From Albula goreensis (taxonomy: Eukaryota; Chordata; Actinopteri; Albuliformes; Albulidae), in NCBI GenBank assembly GCA_022829145.1, contig CM040761.1:1242768-1306767 (forward strand): a stretch of 64,000 nt of DNA, in the 5' to 3' direction. Below are positions 11,340 through 24,226 of the stretch, piece after piece. The notes under the pieces are model-generated. The model had not been told where the DNA came from. It saw nothing but the letters and a program-made list of their open reading frames with translations, and did no database searches. Within the stretch, counting starts at the first letter, position 1. The number at the start of each line of letters is the position of its first letter. The position numbers and the translations under genes are program-made.

Positions 11340-11791
11340 TCTCCGATCTGCATCTTCAGCATGTCTGGTGCCCCTTCCTCTCCATGCCTGCACTTCCCGG
11401 TCATGTCTGCTGTCTGTTCTGCCTCCTATCTGGCAGAACAGACAGTGAGGTCAGAACAGCAGATAGTCTGTCCACCTTCAAGTGCAGACTGAAGACTCAC
11501 CTCTTCAGGATGCACCTCTCTCCTTCCCCCCCTAGCTCCCCCACTTAGCCATAGCTTTGCTTGTAGCAACCAAATCTTGTTAAGAATTGTTGTTGATATT
11601 ACTAATGGTTTCTTGTTTTTTTTCTTCAGCAGGTCATCCATAGGGTTTAGTCCATGCTAACCCTACTGGCACTTGAGACTTTCACCCCCTCTAGCACTTA
11701 ACACCCTTGTCCCGAAAGAAATGCACTTTGTGTTGTAAATCGCTCTGGATAAGAGCGTCTGCTAAATGCCTATAATGTAATGTAATGTAAT
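11340..11791 (+). mobile_element. L2-like LINE, 3' end fragment
   Basis: Contains the end of the reverse-transcriptase ORF (CTTCAAGTGCAGACTGAAGA, CTCACCTCTTCAGGATGCAC), a short 3' UTR and the fish LINE tail CGCTCTGGATAAGAGCGTCT followed by GCTAAATGCC and a TAATG repeat. It matches the 3' end of the copy at 52188-52917. Frame broken. Confidence 0.85.
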
Positions 11792-13146
11792 TTAAATTAA
11801 TGGTATTTTTTGCAGGACTAGACAAAATTGAATGGGAAAATTTTGAGTGTTGACAACGATGCACCGACCCGGAATTTCTGTGATCATTCTTATCACTGAT
11901 TAATCATCATCACGATTGGCTGATTTTGATTCTGATCAGAGATAATTTAGTTAAATTAAACGGCACATGCTTCATAGCTGGTTTGCAAGCATCAGCACAC
12001 TATGGTAAAGGGCACAGCAGAATTCCACACACTTTCTACACTTGTTTCACAGATTGTTCTTATGACTGTGACATGCAATTGATACCTTTAAATATGTGTA
12101 AATACATCATAATTTTTTTTTTTAGGAAAGATTTATGTTAATGAGAAAGACACTTTTATGGGATGACCAAGATGCACTCATCTCCATGGAGGGAATTTTT
12201 ATGAGAGGTGCTAAAAATGATGTTATTCCCGACCACAACCACATGAAAATAACACATGCCTAAATCATGGGCAGGTATAATACAGTTTGTATATAAGACT
12301 GTATACAAATGAGACTAAATAGTTTTACAAACATTCCATAAGGTATTTTTATTTTCATATATATATAAGAAAAAACAACATTTTTACAAGGGCAAATTAC
12401 ACTTTTCAAGATTAATGCTTGCAAGGATTTGACATTTTGAAAATTCAAAGTTTTGGCTACTACTCGTATTTTACGGCACTAATATGAAATATTTTTAATA
12501 TGAAGTGTCACCACTGCTTTGTAGCTTTGTAGCTACAATAAATCAAACCAGCAGCAAGTGTTCCTGTCAGCTAACACAGGTACACACCTCAAATACACCT
12601 GTGTACCAGCAGCATGAGGGGTTTATGATGCCTTTAAATAATAACCCAGCCTCTAAAGTATGGGTAGCTATTTCCCTATTCTGAGATGAATCTCCGCTAC
12701 CTCACAGTTGACCCTGCCATTGAAAGAAACCTGTTAATTTCCTCCTCTTTCTTAGACACATTTCTGAAGACTAAAAAAATTTCCGGGATTTGTATTCCTC
12801 ATCATTGCCCAACAAAACACAACCAATTGAAGGAGCTGAAGTGGTGCTGCGGTTCACTTCCTTTGAGTTGACACGGAATTACCCCACAGTTTCTGGTTTG
12901 ACTCCCCCATTTTCAGCTGTGCAAAATCAAAGATAAAAAATAGATAAATTACTGACAGATATTAACTGTCCATCAGGTGTTTCCTTTTGCAATGATTGAT
13001 CACACGTACATGAAAACTGAATGTCTAGTCCTGGTTTTAGCCACCTGTGGAACTTGCATTTGGGGTATACACCATCATGGAAACCAGAGGACACACTATG
13101 GCAGAAAAACAACTAATCTGTAAGCTGAAAGAGAACGATTCAGTCA
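11792..13146. other. AT-rich interval, nothing recognised
   Basis: No open frame of note and no repeat or element that I can identify. Confidence 0.5.
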
Positions 13147-14030
13147 GTAAGTAAGTAAAACTTTATTAATAAAGTGCTTTTCGAGACAAGAGTTACAAGA
13201 TGCTGCACAATGAAAAAAATAAAGAGAAATAAAATAAAAGTTTGAAACAGAAAATAACAATATAAAAACATTAAGACTGCACAGAAGGCAAACACACATT
13301 ACAAAACCAAGTGCTTTCAAGTGAGTTTTAGCAGTGAGTGAGTTTTTAACAGATTCTTAAAACTATCCTATGAGTCCGCATTTTTTATAACTAAGGGAAG
13401 ACAGTTCCAGAGAGTGGGAGCTACAACTGCAAAAGCTTGGTTACCCTTAGTTTTCAGCCTTGATTTCAGGACAGCCAGAAGGCCTTGGTCAGAAGACCTG
13501 AGAGATCTCAGTGATCTCACTGTGGCTAGGGGATGCAATAATTCAGATATGTAAATTGGGGCCAGTCTATGTAGTACTTTATAGGTGATTAAGAGGATTT
13601 TAAAATCAATTCTGCAGTCAATGGGTAACCAATGTAGACTGGCTAACACTGATGTAATGTGAGACCTATGTCGTGTCTTGGTTAAAAGTCTAGGGGCCGC
13701 ATTTTGGACCAACTGGAGCCAAGACACAGAAGAGTGACTCGGGGTGCTGAACAGTGCATTGCAATGATCAAGACGGGAGGAAACAAAAACATCAATGATT
13801 TTTTTCCAGATCTTGAAAGGATAATACACATTTGATTATGGCAATGTTTCTTCATTGAAAGAAACAGGATTGGACTACTTTCTGTACATGCAACTCAAAG
13901 TTCATGTATTGGTCAAAGAGGACTCCCAAGTTTTTTGAGGCATTCTTAACATTTGCTGGTAAAGGACCAATACACTGCTATATTTTATCAGAAATGCTCT
14001 TAGGGCCTATAATAAGAAGGATAGAACAAA
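13147..14030 (-). mobile_element. L2/CR1-type LINE relic, C-terminal part of reverse transcriptase and 3' UTR
   Basis: Minus strand from 14030 reads SILLIIGPKSISDKI, then KNLGVLFDQYMNFELHVQ, a TGA, then a 153-residue open frame with FVSSRLDHCNALFS, LQLVQNAAPRLLT and LASLHWLPIDCRIDFKIL. This order is the classic C-terminus after the catalytic core in L2-like LINEs. The end at 13147-13190 (TTATTAATAAAGTGCTTTT) is the 3' UTR. At least one in-frame stop and 5' truncation make it inactive. Confidence 0.88.
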
Positions 14031-14089
14031 AATGGGTGAATGCAGCACAGATGTTTGGAAAGTCTTGGAAAATCAAAGAAAATACTGGA

Positions 14090-14640
14090 CTCTGAACAGG
14101 TCAGCCAAGGGGGAAGACCACAGCTGATGACAAATGAATCCTAAGCGCCATGAAGAAAACTCCTAAAACAGCAGTCAGTGACATCACCTTAGCTCTCCAG
14201 AGAGCAGTATGAAAGTATCAGAAGTCAATGTATACAGATTACCTTGAGGACAAAATAATAGAAGCTGCACTGAAAGATCCAAATGTCTCATCAGCAGCAA
14301 GAATCAAAAGGTCACATTAAAATTTGCAAATCATACACCGGCCAGCGATGGGAGTTATGGAGTAAAGTTTTCTGGACACATGAGACCAGCATAAATAAAT
14401 GATCCAAAGCATACCACCTCATATGAAGTAGTGTCATGTGTTAGGCATGTGTGATTGCTTCTGGAACAGGCTCACTCATCTTTATTGATGCTGTAACTGT
14501 CACAGACCAATTGTGTATGACAATGTTTTTGAGAAAATTCCTCCATCCTCGCCTGGTGATTCATCCTATAGCAAGACAATGACCTCAAACGTGTCATCCA
14601 TGCAATTAAAACATTCATCTTTCAAATCCAAATGACTAAA
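14090..14640 (+). mobile_element. Tc1/mariner transposase relic
   Basis: Degenerate but collinear Tc1-like pieces can be read in shifting frames: GQPRGKTTADDK, ILSAMKKTPKTAVSDI, ALKDPNVSSAARIKRS, an F/VFWTHETS-like segment where the family has the second catalytic Asp region, ASGTGSLIFIDAVT, and QDNDLKRV where the family has QDNDPKHT. Many stops and frameshifts; no terminal repeats identified. Confidence 0.75.
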
Positions 14641-17555
14641 TTGCATAGCAAGGATCTGGAATGATCCAAGTTTCAATGTCTTTGATCAAGTCAATGCTGT
14701 TCCTCCAAAGCAGACAAGGTCCCTTGGAAGATGAACAGACAGAAAAAATGTTGTTCACAAGGCAGAGGTTGCCTTTGAGGCCTTCCCTGACTTGGGATGG
14801 GAAGGTTAAGAAGACTGAAAAGCATAAGAGGTAGTGTCCTGCACATGACTGGTGATGTTCTCCATCCTCCATGTGAAAGTGATAGGCATGTCTCTGCACT
14901 CAACCCCAGCCTGTTGCCCTGGACCAAAGATTCCAGCCAGTCTTCAGAACATGGTGGGGAGTGTGACCACATACCAACTTCAGAGGAGATAACTCAGTGA
15001 AAAAACATCTGGAAGTGATCTCAGTGATAAATCCTGTTCTAAGATCTGCCTGGTCTAACCCCCCACAAGACAAGGTGTTGAAAGTTCACACGATTCTTGA
15101 TAATCAGAGCAACAGATCTCCTGCTGGTTCTTCAATATCTTCAATGTACAAGGCCCCAGCTCTCCTAATTCTCTCAGGGCCTGCTCTGGAGTGATGAAAA
15201 CCATGCGAAGAAGAGCTTCTGGCTACAAAACAAAGTCTTTGGATGGAAATGTTAGTTCCTACCAAGTCTCCTGGAATGTATTGAGACACCCAGTAATGGA
15301 TCAGAGATCCCAGCACCTAATCTTGCTGTCAACTGCCCTTTATCTAAAGTCATTACCTTACCTTGTCCAGAGCTTGAATCCAAGGCCCAATCATACTTCT
15401 TCTTGGATAGGATATCATCTACAGGGTTTGTGGGGGTGGCATGGAGGCATGCTATGTGGATGCACCCTATGTCCAGAAAATTGGTTTGGGGTAGGTGATG
15501 CTAAACAATGTCTGCTTAAGAATTTTTCACAAGCTTTTCACTGTGAATGCATTCTACACCAATATGATGGACCGAGGACAGCCTATCATCGTTGAGCCCA
15601 GTCCCATTATGATTTTCTGTTAACTGGGCCTGGCTCAACAGCGACCTCCTGGGATTCCACAGGTTTTGATAGCAGACATCCAACAAATGATCCACTGTTT
15701 CCATGACAGGTAATAGAACTGCAACTTCTTGAAATTCTTGTGGTTTTGGGATAAACACCCTGCCGTATAGTTGTGGCTATTGTGACGCGGGGTTGGGCGT
15801 GGCCATGTCTGGACTGCCCCCGCATCCAAGTATCAGAAGACAAACCACAGGTTTCAACACCCCCCCTGCCAGACAGCAGAGACAGAGGAACTTCAGGACC
15901 AGGGAGAGCGGCCACCTTCAACAGGCAATCACCTGAATGAGGAAGAATGCAGACTCACCAGCTGCAGCTGCTCTCCCTTTGATGAGGACCTGTAGAAAAC
16001 CCTTGAGGCTCCGCTGTTTGGGGCAGTTGCCATTGTATGATTGCCAGTGTACTAATGTCTCTTTCTCTCTTTCCCCTGCCCTCAGATTTGGGATAGAAGC
16101 AGCCAGCCTCGAGCAGCCAGTTCCCCACCTGCCTGTCTGCCTGCGTCAGTGGAAGCTGCTGAATTACTCTTTTGTTGTGTTGGTTTGTTTTTTTGTGTTT
16201 TTGCTCTCTCTCTAGGTTAAAATTACAAATGAGGCTGCGTTGCATAAAATTACCATTGAGTTTTTGTGTAAAATTTCATGTCACCGACAAAAAATCCGGC
16301 TACGACCATCTTTTCCTGGCAACTGCTATCTCTGTCTTGTGCTTCAGCCGCCCACCCACACTGTCCTTCCCCTCAAGGGGGCATACTATGTTTACTCTGA
16401 TAAAAAGAACATAAGACATTCTAGCCAGCTCCATCCTGAGATCACACAGAATCACCTCAAATAAAAAAGATGTTATAAGAGGCTTTTCTACCTCAGCTCC
16501 ATTCAAGCTAACGTAAGGATGCGGATCTATCCACTGACACCCTGCCTATGTAATATTGAGACCTCAGGTCCAACACATGTACCTTCCAGGGAACTGATCA
16601 GAAAAGCCCTTACTCATCATGGTGTCCTGTTAGCTTGTCTTTGACCCTCTGAGATTCTTTGGCCCAGTCACAATTCAAAGCAGGTCAATCACAAGAGGAC
16701 TTACACTGGAGAATTGGGATTAGGACTTTCTCTTGCCTCCATTTGGAAAGTCACATGGTGACGTGTGTTGCGGTCACGTTTGTCTAGGGGTAGAAACTCG
16801 CTTACAAAAGAAGGCAGCTGGCATGGAATGGTGAAAACTGGGAGGAAAACTGGGACTTACCTTCGCCAGGTCGCTTCACCAGTTCCTCGGGCTAGCCCAA
16901 GCCACCGTTCTGCCAGTGAAGAGCTCTGCAGTTTGTCTCTCGAGTTTTGTTTTTTAGAGGTGGTGGTAAACAGGGAATACAACAAAACAGTCTGGTCGAA
17001 GAGATGGGGGGGTGTCACGGTCAAACCAACTAGCAGGGCAGGCAGAGGTACATCCACCACCAGGTACATTTCCCACCATTTTGGGCTTTTTAAAAAGAAA
17101 AGCCCTCCCCCATGTCTGACCGGCGCCCAATCAGGAAATAAGGCATCATCGCAATTTCCTAAACCAGCCACCATTCCCAGTGCACAGCTGCATGTCACTA
17201 AATGAGTGTTATCAATATATATTTTACCTTATAAAACTAGGAGGCATTTTTATAGCCCTGCTAAAACTCATGGTAACACATATCGTTTTTGATTTAGCAT
17301 CTTGATTTGCTTTCCCTCCAGACTGTGTTGGTGCTTCTGCTCAGTGAGCAGCAATTCCCAACAGTCAAGTCTTGGTGAAAGAGAAGTCATTTTTCTGTAT
17401 TTTTTATAGAACAGCTGGGCATTATTGATTTTTCCAGACTGTGTTGGGCCTGAGTGAGCACAATCCCCAACAGCAATATATTCAATACAGCTGGGAGTTT
17501 TTTACTCAGCGTCGGGATCTCGGCACGACAGCACTGGATCCATTGGAACATTCAC
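14641..17555. other. Unresolved interval, possibly old retroelement sequence
   Basis: Several open frames of 60-146 residues on both strands, none recognised. The region around 15780-15950 and 16990-17200 is GC-richer than its surroundings and carries TGTGACGCGGGG and GTGTCACGGTC motifs of the sort that begin some fish LTRs, but I cannot pair two LTRs. No host exon is apparent. Confidence 0.35.
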
Positions 17556-17559
17556 TGTC

Positions 17560-17765
17560 CGACCATAATACCTGGGAATGCCTACATTTTCGGACGTGGG
17601 TACAAAAAGGTTGGAGGAAGGGTGGCATGCACCAGAGGCCACGGAGGTAGCAACTGCACTGCATACCCCACCCTTCCATCGTTCTGTCTAATGTGCAGTC
17701 TCTGAAGAATAAGCCACTTGAACTCCATTGTAAGCTAATGTCAAATTCTTATTGGAATATAAAAA
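17560..17765 (+). mobile_element. LINE ORF2 5' fragment (start of endonuclease domain)
   Basis: Reads RGYKKVGGRVACTRGHGG and, after a frame change, PSIVLSNVQSLKNKPLEL. Fish LINEs of the L2/CR1 group begin their endonuclease with a basic RRRGxRAG stretch and LPSI(I/L)LANVQSLxNKxDEL. The fragment ends soon after and is inactive. Confidence 0.65.
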
Positions 17766-17959
17766 CGGCTGCATTATAGTGTCAGCAGGTGAGCCTGACA
17801 ATCAGCATCCAAGGATACATTTATTTTTCTGTTACTTGGTAACACGGTTGCTGCATGGCTGGGGGATAGGGTGATTGCTTGTTTAGCTGGGAGCTCGTTG
17901 TGCACCTGAAGTCGTTCCGCTCATTATTCTGCTAACTGGGAGCCATTGAGTTTCTACCT

Positions 17960-18595
17960 TTTCTAAATATTATTATGCATAACCATTTGAAATTTTGCAC
18001 ACTGATTGGGGACAGTTCTCAATTCTTTTTACCAAGTTTCATGTCTGTGCCTCAAGCACTCTAGCACCACCAATGGGTCAAAGTTGGAAGTATGGTTACA
18101 CACATAATTTTTGAGCCTGATTTTCAAAAATGATCAAAAAAGTTATCCAATTGATTTTTGATTTTTAAAACTGTTTGTCTTTTACAGCCAGTTGAAATTG
18201 GTGGTGAAACCGCCAAACAGGAAGTGAAGTCTGTCTCAGTAATGCTTTGATGTATCAATATCAACCTTGGTAAGTGGACACCTTCCTGAGGATGTGCAAA
18301 AAGTGACATCATTTGACCACTGGGGGGCACTGCAATAAGCAAAAACGTTTTCCCAAATAACTGATTGATGCAGCCACCAAATTGGCCAAATCAAAGGCAT
18401 ATCTCAGTTTCAACCAATCTTTGGTCAACTGACATAAAACTTCCCATCAGTGCTTACAGCCATGCTTTGAACATGATCAGATCAAGTTGCCATGGTGACT
18501 CTGCCCTGCTGGACTGCTTGGTCCCCATCACTGCTTGCAGCTATTTTTATAATAATAATAATAATAATAATAATTATTATTATTATTATTATACA
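17960..18595 (+). repeat. Putative retroposon ending in (TAA/TTA)n
   Basis: Holds segments such as CCTCAAGCACTCTAGCACCACC and GACCACTGGGGGGCACTGC that look like dispersed fish repeat sequence, and finishes in a TAA/TTA microsatellite at 18550-18592, as LINE/SINE tails often do. Family not identified. Confidence 0.35.
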
Positions 18596-19640
18596 TGGCA
18601 TGGAATACTCTGTCTCTTTAATTCATCCATGAAATCTGAAAACAGTCTGACATGAATAAAACACATTTTAAATGACAACCAGTAGGTTGCAGTGCAGCTC
18701 CACATAACACTTCCAGGAAACAGCAGGAATGGAAATAAATATCACAGTGCATTAAAGCTGTCATGGGGAACACTTGACTGCAGATGTGCATGCTGGTGTT
18801 TCAAAACCTCAGGTAAATTATTTATCATTATTTATCAACTGTTGCTGTTTATGCTGCAACATAATGTTTGAGCAGATCAGCAGATACATGTCCATGTCGG
18901 CTGAAAATACTCAACGCATTTTGGTTGTAAGTGGCAGAAGTGGGTCTGTTCACTGGATGATAAGGATAAGTTATAAAGGTTTTGAGAATTTTATTTCTTT
19001 TTGGTTTTAAAGGAAATGCTAATCCAGTGTCATTTACTTCAATCAGACTTTCAGTAAATGACAATGAGCTACAATTTCTGGCCCTATTTATCTCACCACT
19101 CACTGTACTTGAGGGCTGAACAGTGATGCCTGGCTAAATGAACAAATGTACTGTCAGTATCAGAGTATTGTCTGATCTGCTATGTCTCCTGCTTTATGCT
19201 TTGGGTGGTCAGTATGCCGTGGTGCTATACTGTTCCCATAGTTTCATGATATGACACATAGTCCTGAGACCAACCTGAAAGGGATTCTCTGAGTTACATA
19301 ACATTAGTTCCCTGCAAGTAATTTGACAGTGCATAACTTTGCCTCATGATTATCTTACTTTCATTTGTGGAAAATAATTTGATTAGACAAAAGCATATGT
19401 TGATGCTTTCTATTTAGAAAGGTTTAGAGAGCTTGTATTGTACCTCTGACATTTGTGGGCTTCTTCTTTAATTCACGCCTTCAAGTGTGTGTAGTGAATG
19501 TTGATACTTATATGGGACTTATAAAGAACTCAACTGAAATTGTTCCATAGTGGGCAACGTGGAAAGGTTTCATCATAAATTATTAGTCAAAATGTTCACA
19601 GGAAGAAAGGAAAAATGGAGGACTGCTCTCTGAATTCTGA
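18596..19640. other. Nothing recognised
   Basis: AT-rich sequence without recognisable coding or mobile features. Confidence 0.5.
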
Positions 19641-19644
19641 TTGT

Positions 19645-19820
19645 GTGGGAGAACAGGGGGAGAACAGGACGAAGGGGAACCTGCAGGGTGTAGGGAGAAC
19701 CCACAGGACAAGGGACACCCATGGGGCGCAGGGAGAATCCACAGGACAAGGGGAACCTGCGGGACGCAGGGAGAACCCACAGGACAAGGGGAACCCGTGG
19801 CGTGCAGAGAGAACCTTGAC
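19645..19820. repeat. Short minisatellite, about 36-bp unit
   Basis: Four to five imperfect copies of GGACAAGGGGAACCTGCGGG plus ACGCAGGGAGAACCCACA. Open frames on both strands over it are artefacts. Confidence 0.85.
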
Positions 19821-19829
19821 ATTCATAGA

Positions 19830-21132
19830 GAAAATCAGCAGTATTCCCTTTACCCCCCCTTCCCTTTTCTGTCAGACACTCTCTTTCATGCTTTCTCTGC
19901 TTCGATTTCTCAGAACAAGTCAGAACAAGTCATCAGTCATCACTGAAAAATAAGAAGCTGCAGAGATCCAGGTTTTGTTTGAGCAATGGCTTGAAAAACC
20001 CTGGTATCCCACATTGCCTTCTCCGTCTAATAATATAATATCAACGGCATTCAGCCTAAAATAGCTCGGTCTTGCTTCTGTAGCTGCGTTCTGTTTCTAT
20101 GTTTGAGTGAGAGAGAAGGTTTACTGTGATAGGTGAAACGTTCACTTCCTGTGTTGTCAGGCGTTGCAAAGCCCCTCCCCCTCAGGAAGTCTTACTCTTG
20201 ATCTCCACCCATTTGTGCACCTTTGGCTGATTACACGGTTGATGCATAAACAAATAGCAGGCTTTAAAGAAAATGACAGAAACATGCAAAAAATGTCCTC
20301 TTCCCCTCTCTCTCTTCCTAGTTCTAGTCCCCAAGTCCCCTGTAATCTCTTTGGCACAAACAGGGTTAAACTCAAGACTATGTAACCCTAATTATAGTGT
20401 GTGTAATGTAGGTACGCTCCAGCTCACCTGTTTGGCTCTGTACAGGGAACACTGGACATGTCTGTACAGGAAAACAGGAACACCACCACCCCCACCCCTG
20501 TCCCCCAACACCTCCCACAGCAAAACACAGGAATACGCCCACACTTTCTAAGCCGATGCAACAGAACAATGACAAGCAACATGAAACAATTATGATCTTT
20601 AGGATTCTGGCTTGCAGTCACCTGTTTGTTTAGTCAATGTTTAGGAATGGATCAGTCATGGAATCACTCATTGTTTAGACATCACTATGAATGCCATGGA
20701 TGGGACTTTATTCCTCCAATTAAAAATGCCACTTTTCTTTTCAATAAGCCCAATGGGAATAATGTAAACTGATAGGAAATAAGAGAGAGGCAGACATTTT
20801 AGTCAATTTTAGTTGTCCTTTGTGTGAACAAACTCACATCTTACCTTCTCAAATATTTCTTCCAGAAACTTTGTAAGTAAAGTTATCTGGCCTCAGGCGG
20901 AGGCTCATGCTGACAGGTATGGGCCCCACTCAGTGATAATGAGGATGGGGCCCACATGAGTGTGGGGGACCCCTGCTAAACCTCTGATGGAAAATACTGC
21001 AGTTCAAGTCCCAGGCAGGAAGCTTTATCAGCCCCAAAAAAGCAGATTCAAAAAAATTAACCAAATAAACACATTTCACCAGTGTCCCATTTAAGTACAG
21101 GGCTTAAAACTGTAATATCTGATATGACACTT
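19830..21132. other. Nothing recognised
   Basis: Moderate-complexity sequence. No element or exon can be supported. Confidence 0.5.
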
Positions 21133-21202
21133 TTACATTTAGGTATTTTGCAGATGCTCTTACCCAGACCAACTTACAAAAGTGCAGGCAATGAGCGAGA
21201 AT
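21133..21202 (-). mobile_element. LINE/SINE tail fragment
   Basis: TTTTGCAGATGCTCTTACCC followed by AGACCAACTTAC is, on the minus strand, a diverged form of the fish LINE tail GTCGCTCTGGATAAGAGCGT. Confidence 0.6.
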
Positions 21203-21251
21203 AGTTAAGGTAATAAACAAGTAATTTAAGCCATAACTGATTATACTTACC

Positions 21252-21410
21252 GCCAGTGGTCAATTTGTAAAAAAAAATTAAAGGGGGGTGGTCAAGGAAA
21301 AAAGGAGGAAGAAGAAAAAAAAGACAGAAAAATGTACTTGTAACTCATAGTATTAATACAAAAACTATGCAATTATTTACAGTATTATTTTATTTATCAA
21401 ATAAAAACTA
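21252..21410. repeat. Dispersed repeat family R1, copy 1
   Basis: Shares GTCAATTTGTAAAAAAAAAT, GGTGGTCAAGG, TACTTGTAACTCATAGTATT and ATACAAAAACTATG with the copy at 24227-24415, and its start with 46175-46240. Type unknown. Confidence 0.7.
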
Positions 21411-21618
21411 TTATATTACTAGTGCAGGATTTCAAAAACATACCTCTACACTATCACAACTGCATACAAGTTACTGCTCAATATACCTTTTACATTCAAT
21501 ATGTCACCCTCTCTTTAGAATCTAAAATCAGTCATGTTATTTCAAGCAATACATTAGATAAATACATTAGATGGCTCACGTGTTTGTTTGCTCACAAGTG
21601 AACAGGTTAGATGCCAAG

Positions 21619-21677
<59 letters not shown>
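21619..21677. repeat. (TA)n microsatellite
   Basis: About 28 almost perfect TA dinucleotides. Confidence 0.97.
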
Positions 21678-21683
<6 letters not shown>

Positions 21684-22029
21684 TATAACATTCACAAACA
21701 CGTGAACATGTTATTATCTGCTATGGTCTCTTTAAAGATTAAAAAATGGGTGAGCTTTTACCAAAGTTTTGTCACATAAGGGATGTTTTATGTATTAATA
21801 ATACATGAAACTGGTTATAGTCTCACCTGTCGTTTTCTTCTTTTTCTTCAAATGTCCAGCTGAACCAGTCGCTTACCCATTTTATCCTGTAGCATCTGCA
21901 ATTCTCGTACAAAGCAAAAGTCATGGTGAAGTTGCATTAGCCAATGAGAAGCATGCATTTGCAGGCTCCAGTCGAAATCAGCAAAAAGGAATAAAAGCCT
22001 CAAAGGCACGGGATATAAAACAACACAAA

Positions 22030-22769
22030 CTGGAGTGCAAATACCATAAGATTGACATTTAAATATCACTCTGGAAACTATGGAAAGCCCGACAATGGGC
22101 ATGTGAGCACTGGAACAGGGCCTTAGAGCAATGGAGGAAGGTCGCCTGTTCTGATGAGTCTTGTTTTCTTTTACATGATGTGGACAGCCGGGTACATGTG
22201 CACCATTTACCTGGGGAAGTGGTGGCACCAGGATGCACTGTGAGAAGTAGACAAGCCGATGGAGGTAGTGGCTCTGGGCAATGTTCTGCTGGGAAACCCT
22301 GGGTCTTGGCATTCATGTTGACATCAGTTTGACACGTGCCATCTATCTAAACATCATTGGAGACCAGGTACACCCTTTCATGGCAATCATATCCCAAGAT
22401 GGCAGTGGCCTCTTTCAGCAGGATAATGTGCCCTGCCACACGGCACGCATTGTTCAGAAATGGTTTGAAGAACATGATGAAGAGTTCAAGGTGTTGCCCT
22501 GGCATTAAAATTCCCCAGATCTCAATCCAATCGAGCATCTCTGGGATGTGCTGGAACCACAAGTCCAATCTGAAGTGGCTCAGCCTCGCAACATACAGGA
22601 CTTAAAGGATCTGCTACCAACACCTTGGTGCCAGATACGACAGTGCACCGTCACACCTTCAGAGGTCTTGTAGAATCTATGCCTCAGCAAGTCAGAGCTG
22701 TTTTGGTGGCATGCAGAGGATGAAAAGCATATTAGGCAGGTGGTCATAATGTTTTGGCTCATTAGTGTA
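22030..22769 (+). mobile_element. Tc1/mariner element, 3' part with terminal inverted repeat
   Basis: A degenerate transposase reads through several frames: LFQQDNVPCHTARIVQKWFE (second catalytic Asp in QDNxPxHTA), then after a stop NSPDLNPIEHLWDVLE (SPDLNPIEHLW, with the third catalytic acidic residue), then a short C-terminus. It ends in GGTCATAATGTTTTGGCTCA and TTAGTGTA, the typical 3' terminal repeat of this fish Tc1 group, with a TA at the edge. The 5' part is missing or too diverged. Inactive because of stops and frameshifts. Confidence 0.88.
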
Positions 22770-23862
22770 TATCAGCAAGATGAAGTGACAGCATTGAATT
22801 CTGCCCCCATGTGTGCAGACAGATAACGCTATGAAATGGCCACAGCATAGTGTTTTCTGTGTGATTTTTATTCCTCACTGTTCCCCATCTCTCCCATCTC
22901 TCATTTTCCCAAGTTTTTACCAAATCGATTTACATGTGATTAAAAACAAGAGCTTCTGCAAATATTAGAAGTGATCTGTCAGCACTTTTCTCAACTGAAA
23001 ACAACAAAAAAAAGGCTTTGGTAGTAAACACACAAGCACACACACAGTCCTTAAATATACAGAGATCTTACATACCTGCTGGTTGTAGAGCTTTTGAGCC
23101 AATGAGCGAGCTCATATGCACTAGGAGAACGGTGTAACCTGCAATGTGTGGAAATGGCTTTCAGCATTGAATGATACAATGTTTTACCCTTTTATACAAT
23201 GCAAACTTTCTTACACACAGCAGACTTTTTGGCAATAGAGATGGTTATTACTGAATGGATCCATCTATAAGAAGACACAGCTTATGCTTCAGATCTAGCC
23301 ATGTAATTTAAATGTCTGGGTACTGAAATTATGAGGGCATAAATATGTATCAGCTAAACTCACATACTTCAAAAAGGAATGCACAACAGCTCCTGACACG
23401 CTGGCAGCAGAATATAGTGTACCGATGGTCGGGCTCAGTGCTGTGGACAGCAGTACCTGCCAGTGTTGACAGATGCAAGATGTTATATCAGTAGCTCTTC
23501 CTGTTTGCCTTGTACTGTAAAAAAACAGCACTTATATAACATCACAGGGCGGGTCACATGGTCACACAAAACTAACAAAGTAAAACTGCTAAAGCTTGTT
23601 ACACATGTAATATTTTTGTGTATGTAGTGGCAACAATGGCAGTTTTACGTAATAAATGGTATGCCCTTTGACCTGCACAGGTTACAGACCCAGACAAAAA
23701 CCTCATGTTATGTGAAACAGATGGCAGCAGAGGATCTTCCATGTGAATCTTCATTGGCTGAGAGCTGATGAACTGGGCTGTTTGGAAAAGCCAATTCTTA
23801 CTAGCAGGAATTCCAAGTCAGTACTAACAGGCTGATAATTTACTTGAAATATGGGCGTTACA
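22770..23862. other. Interval between two Tc1 fragments
   Basis: No coding or repeat feature recognised. Confidence 0.5.
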
Positions 23863-24226
23863 TACACCAATGAGCCAAAACATTAAACCACTCATAGACG
23901 AAACGAATAATGTAACGTAATAATGTAAGTGAACATTTGGTTCTTCCAGTCAATGTGTTGTATGTGGGAGAAATGGGCAGGTGTAAAGACCTGAGTGACT
24001 TTGACAAGGTCCCAATTGCTATGACCAGATGACTGGGTCTGAGCATCTTCAAAACGGCAAGGCTTGAGTGGTGCTCCCAGTGAGCAGTGGTGAGTACTGG
24101 TGTTAGGGTGTATGGCGCCCCAAGTCTCATCGATGCTCGAGGGCAACAAAGGCCATCCTGTCTGGTCCGAACTGACAGATGGGCTACTGTGGCACAAGTT
24201 GCAGACATTTTTAATGATGGTTATGG
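23863..24226 (+). mobile_element. Tc1/mariner element, 5' part with terminal inverted repeat
   Basis: Starts TACACCAATGAGCCAAAACA, the inverted counterpart of the terminus at 22745-22769. Then follows the N-terminal DNA-binding part of a transposase in broken frames: MGRCKDLSDFDKVPIAMTR, LGLSIFKTARLEWCSQ, SLIDARGQQRPSCLVRTDRW, ATVAQVADIFN. The copy breaks off at an R1 repeat near 24227. Confidence 0.85.

Noticed and set aside
15607..15921. Overlapping frames around 15.6-15.9 kb, suspected gag or LTR
   Set aside because: GC-richer and TGTGACG-like start noted, but no conserved motif and no paired LTR.
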